Shown piece by piece: positions 44,269 to 58,400 of a DNA stretch of 64,000 nucleotides (positions are counted from its first letter, which is position 1; each line of letters starts with the position of its first letter). Below the pieces are notes generated by a model. The model worked only from the letters and a program-made list of their open reading frames with translations. It made no database searches and was not told the DNA's origin. The DNA is from Chondrilla cf. caribensis (Eukaryota > Porifera > Demospongiae > Chondrillida > Chondrillidae), in contig OZ026558.1 of the NCBI GenBank assembly GCA_964020155.1, positions 2,538,163-2,602,162 on the forward strand. Direction: 5' to 3'. The position numbers and the translations under genes are program-made.

Positions 44269-44893
44269 TAGGTCAGCGTACAGAGTGGTGTTGTGAGTGG
44301 ACCTACAGAGTGGTGTTGTGAGTGGACCTACAGAGTGGTGTTGTGAGTGGACCTACAGAGCGGTGTTGTGAGTGGACCTACAGAGCGGTGTTGTGAGTGG
44401 ACCTACAGAGCGGTGTTGTGAGTGGACCTACAGAGCGGTGTTGTGAGTGGACCTACAGAGCGGTGTTGTGAGTGGACCTACAGAGTGGTGTTGTGAGTGG
44501 ACCTACAGAGTGGTGTTGTGAGTGGACCTACAGAGTGGTGTTGTGAGTGGACCTACAGAGTGGTGTTGTGAGTGGACCTACAGAGTGGTGTTGTGAGTGG
44601 ACGTACAGAGTGGGGTTGTGAGTGGACCTACAGAGTGGTATTGTGAGTGGACGTACAGAGTGGTGTTGTGAGTGGACGTACAGAGTGGGGTTGTGAGTGG
44701 ACCTACAGAGTGGTGTTGTGAGTGGACGTACAGAGTGGGGTTGTGAGTGGACCTACAGAGTGGTATTGTGAGTGGACGTACAGAGTGGGGTTGTGAGTGG
44801 ACCTACAGAGTGGTGTTGTGAGTGGACGTACAGAGTGGTGTTGTGAGTGGACGTACAGAGTGATATTGTGAGTCGAAGTACAGAGTGGTGTTG
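44269..44893 (+). repeat. 25-bp minisatellite (about 25 copies)
   Basis: Units of CTACAGAGTGGTGTTGTGAG plus TGGAC, with variants GCGGTG, TGGGGT and GACGTAC clustered in blocks, as expected for unequal exchange. Confidence 0.95.
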
Positions 44894-45540
44894 TAGGGGT
44901 TATGATTATCCGTATCCTGTATCTGTATCGTTAATATTGATATAATTTCAATAATGACGAAGTAGATTTCATTTGATTACTGCATCAAACCAAGATGGCT
45001 TCATTTCAAACTCGGTATTGTTGGAGATAAGTGTTGTATCTACGTACAAGCTGTGAGGATCTTGTTGAATTCACTTCGTTTTGAGAAAAGTTAAAAGCAA
45101 GTATTTGGACGGGCCGAGTAATCGTGACCGGCCATATTAAATTTTTAATAACTTCCAATCAGTGACACATATCGATCGAGTACTCCATCTAGGTAAAGCT
45201 GTTCACTTGTAACGCTGGTATGTTTGGGCCTAAGGTTGGCTCTACTGGAAAGAAATGTTTCGTCGAATTTTCTCAATTCTGAAGGAAGCTAGAAGCAACT
45301 GGCCAAATCTTGATAAAATTGGCCGAATCTTGCGAAATTTGCCCATCATTGTAAAAATGCTATGTCTTCAAAACGCCTGATTCAGAAGTAATTTCGTTCT
45401 AACACTCGTGAATACCAAGAGCTATCGTTTGACATCTATTGGTGATCATACGTTGCTATTGCGTGGTCACTGAGATACAGGTGGCCAAATTTTGATGTGG
45501 CCAAATTTTGATGGTTGTAGAGTCTATGGTTATACTCTAT
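44894..45540. other. Unique spacer before unit II
   Basis: No gene or element supported. The short words GGCCAAATTTTGATG/GGCCAAATCTTGATAAA repeat near 45300-45510. Similarity to unit I begins at about 45540. Confidence 0.4.
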
Positions 45541-45599
45541 TTTACACGTAAACGTGATCCAAAAGTACATACTATACCAACAGAATGTCTTCCCCCTCA

Positions 45600-45790
45600 T
45601 TCATCCACTCACCCACTAGAGATCCCGATGTGTAGTACCATACGTAGTATAGGGAGTCTATGGTAGTACAGTCCAATTACTGATTCTTCATCACCAATCC
45701 GGCACTTGTAGTTGCCACTGCTGTATCCTGTGTTCAAACGTGATACCAAGAGCTTACTCTTAAAGTCTTCCTTCATGAGTAGAGGTAGCC
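45600..45790 (-). pseudogene. Ig-like exon remnant, copy C
   Basis: Minus strand reads MKEDFKSKLLVSRLNTGYSS and GNYKCRIGDEESVIGLYY, as in copy B. A 31-bp insertion repeating GTACTAC after GLYY shifts the frame and adds CATAGACTCCC before the old TSGS end. Confidence 0.35.
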
Positions 45791-45799
45791 GACATCTGA

Positions 45800-47320
45800 G
45801 AAACGACTACGACAGACAGCCATTTTTTTAAAAGCGCTTGTGATGACGCCATCAAACGGACCAAACGTCATAGGCAATTGACGTGATTATCGTGTGCTCG
45901 TTCGAAGAAGACAAGCTATGCTCCACGGTGTGCCTCGTCATTCAGAGAGGATCATTTCCAGTAGCTGGACCGGGGTCCGTTCAACTGTGTTTAGATGAGG
46001 TAGCCGTGCTTGGTCGTCCTCGTGTTTACGCTTTGTCTACCTCTATGTTTGCCCGTGATCACGTTCTTCCCACCATAGACCCTAGATACCTATGTTCCCA
46101 CTATGCTCACCTCTCCATTCACCTTTTGTTCACCTTGTGCATTCACCGATACGTTCACCTATGTTCACATTTGTTCACTTTATTCGCACTTTGTTCACAT
46201 CTTTGTTGGCCTTTGCCCACTTTTGTTCGTTTTCTCGAGATTTTGTTCAAATTTCTGGCTAATTTGTGCCTTTCTCCATCCACCTGTATTCACTTGACAA
46301 TGTGTTAACTTTTTCACAGTTCATTGACACTATGTTCACATCTGTGATCAACTTTATTCACTTTTGTTCACATTTTTACACATTGTTCCCCTTTCTTGTC
46401 ACTTTGTGCACCTCTCCACCCGGCCACCTGTGTTCAATTTCTACAGTTCATTTACCCTTTATTCACTCCTTTGGTCACCGTTAGTCACTTTCCTTTCGGC
46501 TTTGGACTTGGTTCACATATGTACACTTCCACTGTTTGTTCACCTTTATGCTCACTTTGTGCATCTCTCAATAAACACACTCATTTTCACTTGTGCTTCA
46601 CTTTTGTTCACTTTCTTCACTTTGTTCACCACTGCATTATTTGGTAAACTCTCCATTCCCAAAAATATGATGATGAAAGTATGACAATATTATGCATAAT
46701 GCAATTTGGTATGAGAATAGTAAATATTCACTTGACATAGTTTCTGTATTTTAATGCAGTAAAGTTTGTAATAAATTAGTACATTCCACCTTCTACCAAA
46801 TTCAGGGACTGCTAAGTATTTCCTACAATACATTAGTATATCCACAACACACACCACACACTTGAATTAATGGAGCTTAATCTACATTATTTTAAATGGG
46901 GCTGACACTTACCAACATAATCTCAGTTGTGCCTGTTTAATGGTAGCTAAGTAAAGTGACTTTATGGTAGAGTTACATGACATTGTGTATATAAAATCTG
47001 AAGTTTTTAATTGCATTGTATACATATCCTGATATATGTAAATATAATATGGAATATTGAATGGTTAAGGTGGAGGTACGTATGCCTGCATTCCTGGAAA
47101 TTTGGCAGTGTGCACTGTCAGATTTTCACTTTTGGTTCGTAGAATATCACAAATTGAGAAAGTTGCCGTTATTTTTTTCAAATTCACAGCGCAGCAATTG
47201 CACATTTCCACAATAGAACCCTCATATGGGGAATTCCTGTTATTCCACCATGCACTGTTTGTACCCCCTCTCAACACACAATTTCCCATTATCAAGTATG
47301 TGTTCCACTCTGTTCTCTCT
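45800..47320 (+). repeat. Segmental duplication, copy C (TTCAC-rich block)
   Basis: Third copy of the block at 236-1120 and 15990-17820, about 90 percent similar by eye, without the G-rich insert of copy B. Confidence 0.75.
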
Positions 47321-47322
47321 AG

Positions 47323-47451
47323 ATGCATGATTTGGGCACAATTTCCTTTATGAGTTTCTGATGGAAATGGACAAGAGAGATGAGCTCAAAGATGAGGAGA
47401 AGAGAAAGGAAGCTCATAATACCCCTGACAATTTATACAGAGTATATACAG
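47323..47451 (+). CDS. Possible helical exon, unit II
   Basis: Counterpart of 17823. After CTCTCTCTAG the conserved frame reads YEFLMEMDKRDELKDEEKRK then EAHNTPDNLYRVYT before ACAG/GTACGT. An in-frame stop lies upstream near the acceptor, so the conserved part would need the internal ATG (MEMDKR). Function unknown. Confidence 0.25.
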
Positions 47452-47891
47452 GTACGTATTTCAAAATAAAATATCATGCACAATAGAAATTGTCTTCCAA
47501 TATCCTGCCTTGTACTCAATCAATTAATCCTACCTGTGCTCCAGTGCTGATGTGTGCCCACTTGTTCTCTGACCTTTAGCTGAACTAGGTAGCGGGTACA
47601 TGTTCACATGCTTGAATATATATGCACACATGTACACTAAGACACATCCATAATTATGTATGTTCATGTACACAGAAGCTCAAACTGCATACTTACTGTA
47701 TATACGTAATAAATCATACATACATATGTACGTACACATACATACACTTGCACAATAGACATTATTATTCATATGTACATACGCAAGTACACACATCTAC
47801 ATGTACATATGTACGTACATAACATGTACACAGATGCACCTGTATGTGTACATACGTATGCAAACATAAATGTATTCAATTGTTTCTTACG

Positions 47892-48022
47892 TTTGGCTTG
47901 TCTGGAAGATTGATACAGAGGTGTTCAGCTGCACTGGCCGATGAGAATCACCCTCTCCACCAGCCACTTCAGAGAAAGTTTGAAAAACTGTCCAACCTGT
48001 CAATGTCTGTAGCTGACCTGAG
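47892..48022 (+). pseudogene. Helical exon counterpart with lost acceptor, unit II
   Basis: Keeps the frame GLSGRLIQRCSAALADEN, HPLHQPLQRKFEKLSNLS and the donor GAG/GTACGT of 19568-19698. The acceptor TCTAAAG is TCTTACG here, so splicing at this point should fail. Confidence 0.35.
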
Positions 48023-48539
48023 GTACGTATGTGGGTGTATGTTTATCTTTTTGGCGGTTGGCATTTGTTATGGGACGCATACAGGCATATGTACATATGC
48101 ATACATGCAGACATGCAAACATGTACATGCAACCACATCAATATAGATATGCGTGCACACATGCAAACATGATGCATGGCTACATACACACATAAGTGTA
48201 AACATGCATTCATAGATGCAAACACTTATACATGTAAACATACGTACACAATGTACATACAAACACATGCCTGCACATGTGCATTCCTTACAACTCTCTG
48301 AGGCATATGCATCATTAATGACAATTCTATCAATTTCACCATAACTGGACACCCTTCTTTATCTGATTGAGTATATTTTTGGATTATCAGGAAGGATATA
48401 TAATATATATCCTTCTATGCCTAATATACACTCATATTTACTGGCTCAAGAACAAATCAACATTTAAAGAATATTTTTATCTTGTAGCCCTCTGTTCTGT
48501 AAGTACAATGAAGTGGTTGACGCTGACAAGTTTTTTTGA

Positions 48540-48775
<236 letters not shown>

Positions 48776-49351
48776 ATCATGTACAGCCACTTTGTGTGTG
48801 CTATGTACATAAGTCTTGAAGTGTGTATTTGTCTGTGAGCTCCGATTTGTGTGTGAAGTGTTTGTATTTGTACAGGTACATATTAGGTATGAATAGGTAG
48901 AGATATAGCAGTCTGATGATGATCCTGTGTTCTCCTTTAGAATCTAAGGTGGTGCAATCACTACTTTGGTGTGCTGCTTCTGAGAAGAATCTGACATTAT
49001 ATCTTCAATAGAACTTGCCAATAAAGACCACCCCCAGATCAAGTACAGATGGTCTCTGTGGAATGGTCTTAAGTAGAAGTGATTCAGTATAGTTGACACT
49101 CTGGAGAATATTCAATAGTGGTAACTTAGAACAGGTATAGTCTTTAACACAGGTTCTACTGAATGAAATAGTTTACCAGTAGTAGATTATTTGTGCATGT
49201 CAATTTTTTCTCTATCTCCATCAAAACCGCTGTCAGCACATGTGTATAGTGCGTGATCGAATCTACGTTTGTATCCGACTCATTTTCCGGAAGTGGTCTC
49301 CATGCTACGTATCCGCACCTCGATAACTTGAGCTCCTGTTCACGTCTGCTA

Positions 49352-49409
49352 ATGGCTTCTAGTTCTTCTAATCGCCCTGAGGATAGGGAACTCTCCTCCA
49401 ATACTCAAG
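49352..49409 (+). CDS. NLR-B first exon
   Basis: ATG in TGCTAATGGCT after an in-frame stop; MASSSSNRPEDRELSSNTQ; donor CAAG/GTGAGA; leaves in phase 1. Confidence 0.65.
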
Positions 49410-52400
49410 GTGAGACGCATTATGAGCGAACGGCCATCCTAATCCTACTATTATACTCTCGCGCGTTACCGTTCAAAGAAAGAAATGTAATGTTTGTACT
49501 CTCCTAAAATGTCGACACCAAAAATCTCTTTATATGAACGAATGAATGAACTGAGATGTCACATTTGCTCTATCCATCCACAGCCCACATTAGTGATAGT
49601 CTACTGGTCCTCTGTCACACCCTGTCACTATACATTGTGGTTAGATTCGGACTGTAACTAGTCACTTCTTATTTTTCATGAACACTCTTTTGCCCTTTCC
49701 GTTATTCTCCCAAAAGAACACCTGAATTGCGATCTATATACATCGTAACTTAGTGGAGTAAAGCATCGATTATCGCGGACACCACCTATTCGGAAACTTA
49801 CAATTAGCTGTTACTCTAACACTAGAGGACCTACCGACTCCCAATGGAATTTGTCATGTAGACCATGCACAAGTAGTTGATCTTCGCTCAGTAAGATTCT
49901 CGTAGGCTCTTGTAGCGCTCTGCTAGAGATTATAAGAAAACATACGAAGATTATCGATGCTTAGAAAAGGTACGGTCAAGTTTTCGAACAAATTTCACTA
50001 CATAGCGGAGAAGCGCCGAAGATCACAAGACATGGGGAGTTATAGCTGTACGTATCTGCTTTAAAATATGACATTCATTGGCGAATAGTTATGATCTTGC
50101 CCTCTGTGGCAAATCAAATTTAGGACGAATTGAGATTGCCTGTAGAAGTTTATAGGACATGTCAGCATCGAACGCGGAAACAAATAACTTGCGGTTATAT
50201 AGTTATGTAAACAATGGAATCGCCTAATTTGGGAGCGGATCACGAGCAGTCACATGACATTCACGTTTCTATGAGAACCGTCAAAACAGAATTCGCAAAA
50301 TTCGCCGTTAAAGAAGTAATATTCTCTTCTAAATTGCACCAATTGGTAGATATAGGATAGCGTATTACCTCGAAAAAGAACGTTGAACCTTTATCGTGGG
50401 ACTAGCTGTACCGGGATATCGCCGCGTAACAATGACGTAATGCTTAACTCGTGACATGCACGTGAAATGGATATATCACGGTCGAGTTTCTAGTGTAGTA
50501 GATTCTTTTGTCATTCCGGTGGGTTTTTTGAAAGATAAAAAGCTATCATCGCCAAGAAAATGTTCTTACAAGGTAAATCTAAATTTTCACCGATAGAGAC
50601 GTTCGTATCTAGGGTAGCGGAGCCATATCCCGGACACCTAATGGTTCAAAGTAGATAGCCTCGGATAGAGAGCGTATTTAAATTGACTGAAGGCACGTTT
50701 GGATAGATCTTCTTTTCCTTCATTCCAACATATTCTGTACTTCGCAGAAATATCCTCTCTTTTTCTGCCGCCGAGTCATTCTATAACGCGACGTCATTTT
50801 CCCTATTCCCGGACATGTTTTCCTTAAGTCGGACATGCAGAGCTCTCGAAAGTATTTTAGAAGCTACAAATCACAACTTAAATGGGGGAAATGTGCCAAA
50901 AAAAATTGTACAGTCGTGGTATACCCAGACAACGCCTTGAAGACCCTCTTGGTCAGCGTTACGATTGTTAACATACGGAAGATGGTGCTGACACATTGAA
51001 TGATTCCAATGGCTGCTGCTACCTGCCCAAGGAACATTTTCCATCTACCACGATCGTTAGGGCCTTGTTTGGATCGATCTTTCATGTTAGCAGGTGCCAT
51101 AATTCGCACATTCAACAAAACTGCACCATTCGTTATTGCTGTCCGACAATTGGTATGAAAAAGTAGTTTGGATATTCCCCTGTAGCTAGCCTCCTTTTGG
51201 TGGTGTAGGCTTTTGAGTACTATATAACTGATGCTGGTGATTCGATGTTAAAATTAGCGTTTACCGCCAATTAAATGGTCACTCTATGCCCATTTGCCAG
51301 GTCATAGAAATATGCATATTTCTTACTTCGCCTCTTGCTGCAGTTTGTATTGCGCAATAAAATATGACCATTGCGTCATCCCCTCGCTTAGTGTACAGAA
51401 TACCCGCGCTCTTCGCAGGACGACTGTATTCATTTGAATTAAGATAGTTCAAGTTTCCACCAAGTATGTTATAGCTTTGAAAACTTGGACTGTTCGTTTA
51501 TTACCGAACATATTCTAGAAAGTGTCCGACTAATGGCATTGTCCGGGATATGGCATACCTACCCTATCACCGTTGTCGAGATGTCACAATTGAAATCTGT
51601 TTCTTCTCCTTCCTATATGACAAATGCGGTGACATCTCGATAATGGTAATAGATATAAACCTCTCTATCGGTGATAATTTAGATATTATCTTTATCTATC
51701 TTTTAATGCTAACTGTATCCCAGTAGCTTTAATAAAACCCACCGGAATCGGAACATTAGCCAATTTAATATGGTTTATTGGAGCGGCAATTTTATCATTA
51801 CTGAATTATAGAATCGATATTCGAAATAAGAAATGAAAAGTATAAACGAAGAGTTCAGTTATGTTTGTTGAGCTACAAATGTCACCCGCAGAGAAAAAAT
51901 AGCTTATTAAAATCATCCAAATATTTGGCGGCCATTTTGTCAATGCCGGCGATGTTGACATGTCATACCTGCGCATGACTCATGTAATTCATCAATATGA
52001 ACTTCTACAGGCAATCAGTATGTAAAGTGCAGAGGTTTAATACTAATTTTATTTATCAGAATATAGATGGTATCTGATAATCCATGTTATACTCTACTGT
52101 TGTCGCCAATTGTGTGTACAATAGAGTCATGTTTATCATGTTCCCTCTGCTGTAGACTCTAGAAAGAGACCAAATCAATCTACATCTGATTCCAGTGACA
52201 GCAAACAGTTTAAAGAGGATGACGGCACACATGGTATGTTTCTTTTATGTACACATTACTATATTTCCATATCATCTGTTCTATACCTTTGAGTACTGCT
52301 TATTAAGTCCACTATATGCAACACATCTGCCAGTGTCACATGTACATCACATGACAATTGGCCTGTATTGTATATATTGATGCTGAATTTACCACTATCA

Positions 52401-55400
52401 TGTAATACGTCTTTCCACCAGCTAAGTGGCAAGCACAAATAAACCTTGAAATGCAAACAAGACTTTGACTAAAAGAAATAGCTGCTTATACTTTGTCACA
52501 AACTGTGTATTTTAAGCTATGGATTTTTCCACTATTTGTCTATTTTAGGTTAGGTTAGGTTAGGTTAGGTTAGGTAATCTTTATTATACTGGGGAACCAA
52601 TAGCCAGTGGCTACTATAAAGGCACCCAGAAAGATAAATACATAACAAATAAAATAAATAAAATAAAAAAAAAATCAATAAAGTAAATAAAATAAAATAA
52701 AATAAATGAATAAATAAATACAAACATAATGTTATATAAATAAATAGAAATGAAATTGAAATAAAATTGGAATTGTTGAATAATAAATATAATAGTAAAT
52801 CTATACTAGAGTCATGCAGATGAAATAAGAGCAATAATAAGTCATGCCACGTCATTCATATAATTATACAAATATAATTATTAGTTTTTCATAATAAAAG
52901 CCTTGGTGAGTTTTACAAATGTTGAAAAGTCTGTAGTTGTACGGATGTAGGGTGGAAGGGAGCGCCAGAGTGAAGTACCTGCAAAACTAAATGATTTTTT
53001 ACCAAACGAGGTCCTAACTGATGGAAGATTCAATTGGAATGTGGAAGAAGAGCGAGTTTTGTAGTGGGATGAGGGAGGGGTTTTCCACTATCTAGGAAGC
53101 CATTTTAACATTACATCATCTGTAGTGATGTCATATTGAAATGACTAAATTAAATGTAAAGTTTTGGGTTGTTCAGATAATCCAGGGTTGGGATAACCAG
53201 GTGTGATAGCCGAGGGTACACTGTACTAGTATATTTAGAGTTTCTATGGTACAAGGTGTACATTTGTCTTCATCATTTTTCTATCTTTAACATGTTTAAT
53301 GTCAGTTATATACCACCAGCTATACCTGCTAGTGTGTCAGTACACAATTTCTGGCCAGTGCTCATGACTGTGGTAAACATCGATGCCCGTCCACACTTGT
53401 AGCTACAGTGAAACCTCGATAATCCACCACAATTGGAAGTCTCAATTTTATGGCAGATTAGCAGGGCAGGTGGATTAATGAGGTTTGAGCCTACTCCACA
53501 TGGGTATGTGCACAAAACATCTCAGTTGAATACTCACGTTGTAAACAGAGCAAGTTATCTAGATTTTGAGCTAAAATCTCATGGCGCTACCATGGTCAAA
53601 TTACTTGGGCGTCTCTTTAAGTTTATTGGAACCTTCTCTGAAGATAGAACATTTGACAGACCAAATTCTAGCCCAGTTTTAAAATTCACATTGATTCAAA
53701 ATAGGCTAATTTTTTGCGTAATGCAATAGAATTCATACTACAGGTCTTTCACATGGCAGATTTATGGGGGGAATTATCACTCAATACTACTATTTTGTCA
53801 TCAAAAGTTGTGGCAGATGGCAGTATTGGCAGGTGGTGGATTATATGTATATTAAACATGTACATTTTTATTCATTCTTTGCAAACTAGGGAGGATTAGT
53901 GGGTTTGGCGGATTATGGGAGGGCAGATTAGCAAGGTTTCACTGTACCTCCATACATGTGTCAAGCTATTGTGTGTCACTATGTGTTCCTACCACTAGAA
54001 TCCCCCCACCCTCCTGAACCACCTGTTGACAGATCACAAGGTAGTGGTGAGAATGTAAGTGTTTATATGGAGCAGTGTGTGCATCCCTCCACATTTGTAG
54101 TTGAGTTGACATCAAAGCACATGAGTAAAAATATGGAGTAAATATTTGGTAGTAATTTCCATATCACTGCAGTATTATTGGTTTACATGCCCCAGTACAC
54201 ATCTGTATGCATGTACACATTACAGATGTAGATAAACCTCTGAGTCATTAGATTCAGAGTGATTCTCATACTCTGTCATCACTGAGCTGGAGTGAGGCTA
54301 GTAATCGTGACAATCGGTCGTCTTGCATTTGTATACTACAACCGATTGGTGACATCTCGATTGCGCAATTGTCACAAGGGCTCCTCATGACTCTGGCATC
54401 TCCATTTTGCAGCTTGGTCATTGGCGACATTGGACAATGGACAATAGTGGAAAGGACAATGCATTAAACCCATACGCCTGGTCTCTATCACCTGCAGCCA
54501 TTCTCTGTGGTACTCAGACTCAACTGGTTGATATAATTTTGTCTGCTTTGTTCACACCTGGCTACTTGCATGAGTATGCGCATATCCAGCAAGATCGATC
54601 GTCAAAAGAATGCATAAATCACTGAATGTGATAGAATCAAGAATACCACAGGCTTTCTTTCCACCAATACACACACCATCCATATTAGCTTACAATGGTT
54701 ATTCTTGCTACACCCTGCCTATGGTTTTCCATTCCTACTGGCTGTATGTTGGCTGGTCCATTTTTTGTTTTTTTTTTACAGTAATACACACTGTTACAGG
54801 TGGGAGATAAGTGAGCAAGTAATGTTGAATCATTTTTATATGTATATGCCATTGGTTATTGTTATTTTTTCATTTCTTCCTAGTCTAAGAATAATATTTT
54901 ACAATCTTTGTATGCTTGCTGCTATTTCTTATTTGAAATCATGGCTTGTGTCCAATAAGACCAATAATCAAGTTTTAGTCAATATGTTGTTTTTGGACAA
55001 GCAGTCAAGTTATACCAGAAGATGACAGAGGAGCCCAGATCCATCACAACATGAAGATGTTCATTTAGCTGCAGCACAGTGTGTATGATGGTACACATGG
55101 AGAATGAGTTGACAATGTAATAGTTGATGTCTGACCATTGTGTGATATTGAGAGGTCAAACATTAGACAGTCAGCAAGTGACTATAGATGGAAATAGATC
55201 CAATGATTCACAACACAATAGTTATGTCTGAAGTTATTTGAACTAAAAAGGAAGATACCCAGGAGATGTGGGAGGATGAGGTAATTGTAGTTGTCCTGAC
55301 ATAGGACATCAGGGTAGCCCAAGAGTCCAGTAGACTGCGTTCGAGTTGTTGACACAGTGTATTATTGGGAAGATGTCAGAAGATATAGCAGTACAAACTG

Positions 55401-58400
55401 CAAAGGGTAGTAAGACCACAGGGAGGACTGTGAATTTCAAACATGCCACCAATATATGGCTGTGATGGATTGGAATGATTGGTACTACTTGTAACCCATC
55501 TGTAGATCAACTATTATTAAGGAATTTCCAAGTGTCCACGCTTTCATTGACTTTGGCTAGGTTCTGACTGTAATGATTTTACATTCCATTTGCAATCAAG
55601 TGGTTATAGACGTCATTGAAAAACGTGATTCTAAATAGTTTGTGCCTGTCAATTCTACTTTCATTTTATAGTGATAATTTAAATTGTAATGAGTTTTCTT
55701 TGTTGATACAATTGTCAAATTTGCCGCTCGCTAATCACTGTTGTACTTACCACTCACCGATGTATAGTGACCAGGCGCGTAGCTTAGGGGTTTCCTTGTT
55801 GCCCGGAAACCCCCCTTGCTTATTGCCCCTTGTACTGCAGCATGCACAGGCGTTTACTTTGCTGACCACGTGTGAATATTTGTGGGCCACATGTGAATAA
55901 ATCTAGACCACGTGTAGTACGTGCGGCGAAATGAAGCGTTCTTTACTAGCTTTCGGATTTGTTCCAGTTTCTAGCGAGTCCACAGCAGAGAAGAGAGCCA
56001 GGACTAGCTATAGTAGCGGTACTCCTGAAGTGCCACCACCTTCTAGGATTGGATTGACAACGAAAAAACAACCAAACAATAAAACAAATTGTTTTATTGT
56101 TTGGTTGTCTTTTCGTTGTTTATTCACTATGTTGTAGAACTGAACTAAGTAAACTTAGTAAGCTATTTTATTTCTGTTTACTTTTTGCTTCTGTGCATAA
56201 TTATATTATTATTGTCAATTACTATGACGTGATTGCCCTTTTCAGAGTGACATGGCACGGTGGTGATAAAAAATACTGTGGTTGTATGGCACCCAAAAAA
56301 TTTTCACGCATATGCCTCATATATTACAATCATTGGAAACCCCCCACTCAAGTTTCTGGCTACGCCCCTGGTGACATCATACAATGACGTATAGTTGCAT
56401 GAACTACATAAGCTACTCCTAGGTCTATAATTATAATGTCTCATCACCTACAGGTGTACAGTCGTTGGTATGGAAAATTGAATCGATTCTACAGTCGCCT
56501 GCCTACGGTATTCGCTGAGGATACCTCAACACCAAATGTGGAATTCAATCGTTTAGCCACAGTAGAGCGTCATCGTTATGGAGCCAAGCGGGGTAAAGAT
56601 ATCACCGAGTTCCTGGATGCCACCATCCACGGCATAGACGGGTACTACGAAAAGGCAGAGAAGGTGGAATACAGGGACATTCTCAACTGTGACAAAGTCA
56701 CTTCAGGAAAGCGTGTGGTCATCAGCGGTGCACCTGGGTGCGGCAAAACTACCCTCTCGCGTAAACTATGCCAAGACCTGTACTCCCAAACTCTCCCCAA
56801 CCAGTATCGTCTGGTGCTACTGGTAGAGCTCCGCAAGCTAAAGGTGTTACTCAGCGATGCCAAGGGAGACATTGATAAAGTATTTGAAAATGCCCAAGAA
56901 GGCAATGGTCTCCAGTTCCTCCTGGGAATGTCAGGAGCTTCCGACACTGCCCTATTGTGTGAGAAAATCCGGGAAAATGAAGGGGAAGGTGTCGCCCTCA
57001 TTCTGGATGGCTTTGATGAGGTTGCTGATCATCTTGGGAAATCCTCTTTCCTAAGTGATCTCCTATCGGTTGAGGAGCCCTTCCTCAGTGAATGCGATGT
57101 GTTTGTCACCACTCGACCTTCCCGATGTCCGGATCTCCTGTCTCTGATGAAGCGACCCCATCGTCATGTTGAAATTCTTGGATTCACCGACACAGACATC
57201 GACCAGTACATCCAGCACTATTTTCAAGAAGCGTATCGAGCGGATAAGAAAGAAGGGGAGCGTCGATCACAGGAGGTCATTCAAAGGCTAAACAGTCTTT
57301 CTGTAGTTCGTGGGATGTGCCGTATTCCCATGGTTTTGAAAATAGTCTGCAAAGTCCAGGATTACCTCGGGAGTACCCCTCTTCCCGAGACAGTAAGCGG
57401 CATTTTCTCAGCATACATCTGTCACCAGTTGGTGGAATACCTGGTCTGGGCATCTCAGCTCACTGGTGCTCCAATCGAGGATGTACTGAATGTCCCAATT
57501 GATCTATTTCCCGGATTCTATGCCCTCTGCGAGGTAGCATACAACTGCTGCAGCGACAAGAATGGTCAGCGTCTGATTCTCACTGAGGACGACTTGAAAG
57601 ATGTGAAGGATCATTTGGACAAGCGAGGCAGCATCTACAACCTCCTGTTCTCTGAGCGTGTGGACAAGACTGCCCCATCAGCAGGACATCTCTATCAGTT
57701 CAACCACAAAACGGTACAGGAAACATTAGCTGCCATCCACATTGCAAAACAGAGCGTGGCCGATCAGCAGAGAATTTGGAAATGTGAGTTTGGACGTCCA
57801 GAAATGGCCGAGGTCTGGAAGACCTACTGTGGAATCACCAGACTAAAATGGGTAGACTTGATTGGTCTCAGTCTGTCAAGTTTATCACAGCATGCCCGAG
57901 ATGCTGGTGTTCCTTCTGATGTCGATGATGAGGTTGTGATGACCTCACTCTTTGAAGCCGACAACTCGTTGGTATCTGCTAGGGTTCTTCCAATACTATT
58001 GAAGAACACCATCAGTTTTAGTGTGAGGTCTCCTTACCATCTACACGTTCTCCAGTCTGCAGTGCGGAACCACCCCACACTTGAAACGCTATCACTGTGG
58101 GGTTATGAGATGCTTCCACTTGGAGTGGGCAGCCTGGCCAGCACTGTGTTTGTGCACAAGAATCTGAGAAAGTTGGAATTGCATAATTTCCACCCAAATG
58201 GTAGGTGGTGTGTGGTTATAACACTACTGTATTGTATGTCTGTAATCTTGAGTCTGATATTGCATGATATGAACTTGTACAAGTTGTGTACAAGACTACA
58301 TTCCATTGTAGCTACAATGGGGCCCTGCTATTTGGAACTTCTGATTGGAGAATGTTGAGACTTTACATGTTTACCAGTGAACTGTGTACCTACAGTATAT

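Noticed and set aside
44269..44893. Regular direct repeats resembling a CRISPR array
   Set aside because: Units are contiguous with no unique spacers, and the DNA is from an animal. The same holds for 8690-9098 and 2037-2352.
52545..52574. Interstitial telomere
   Set aside because: Only six TTAGG units, placed exactly at the 3' end of a truncated LINE and bounded by a probable target duplication; a LINE tail explains them.
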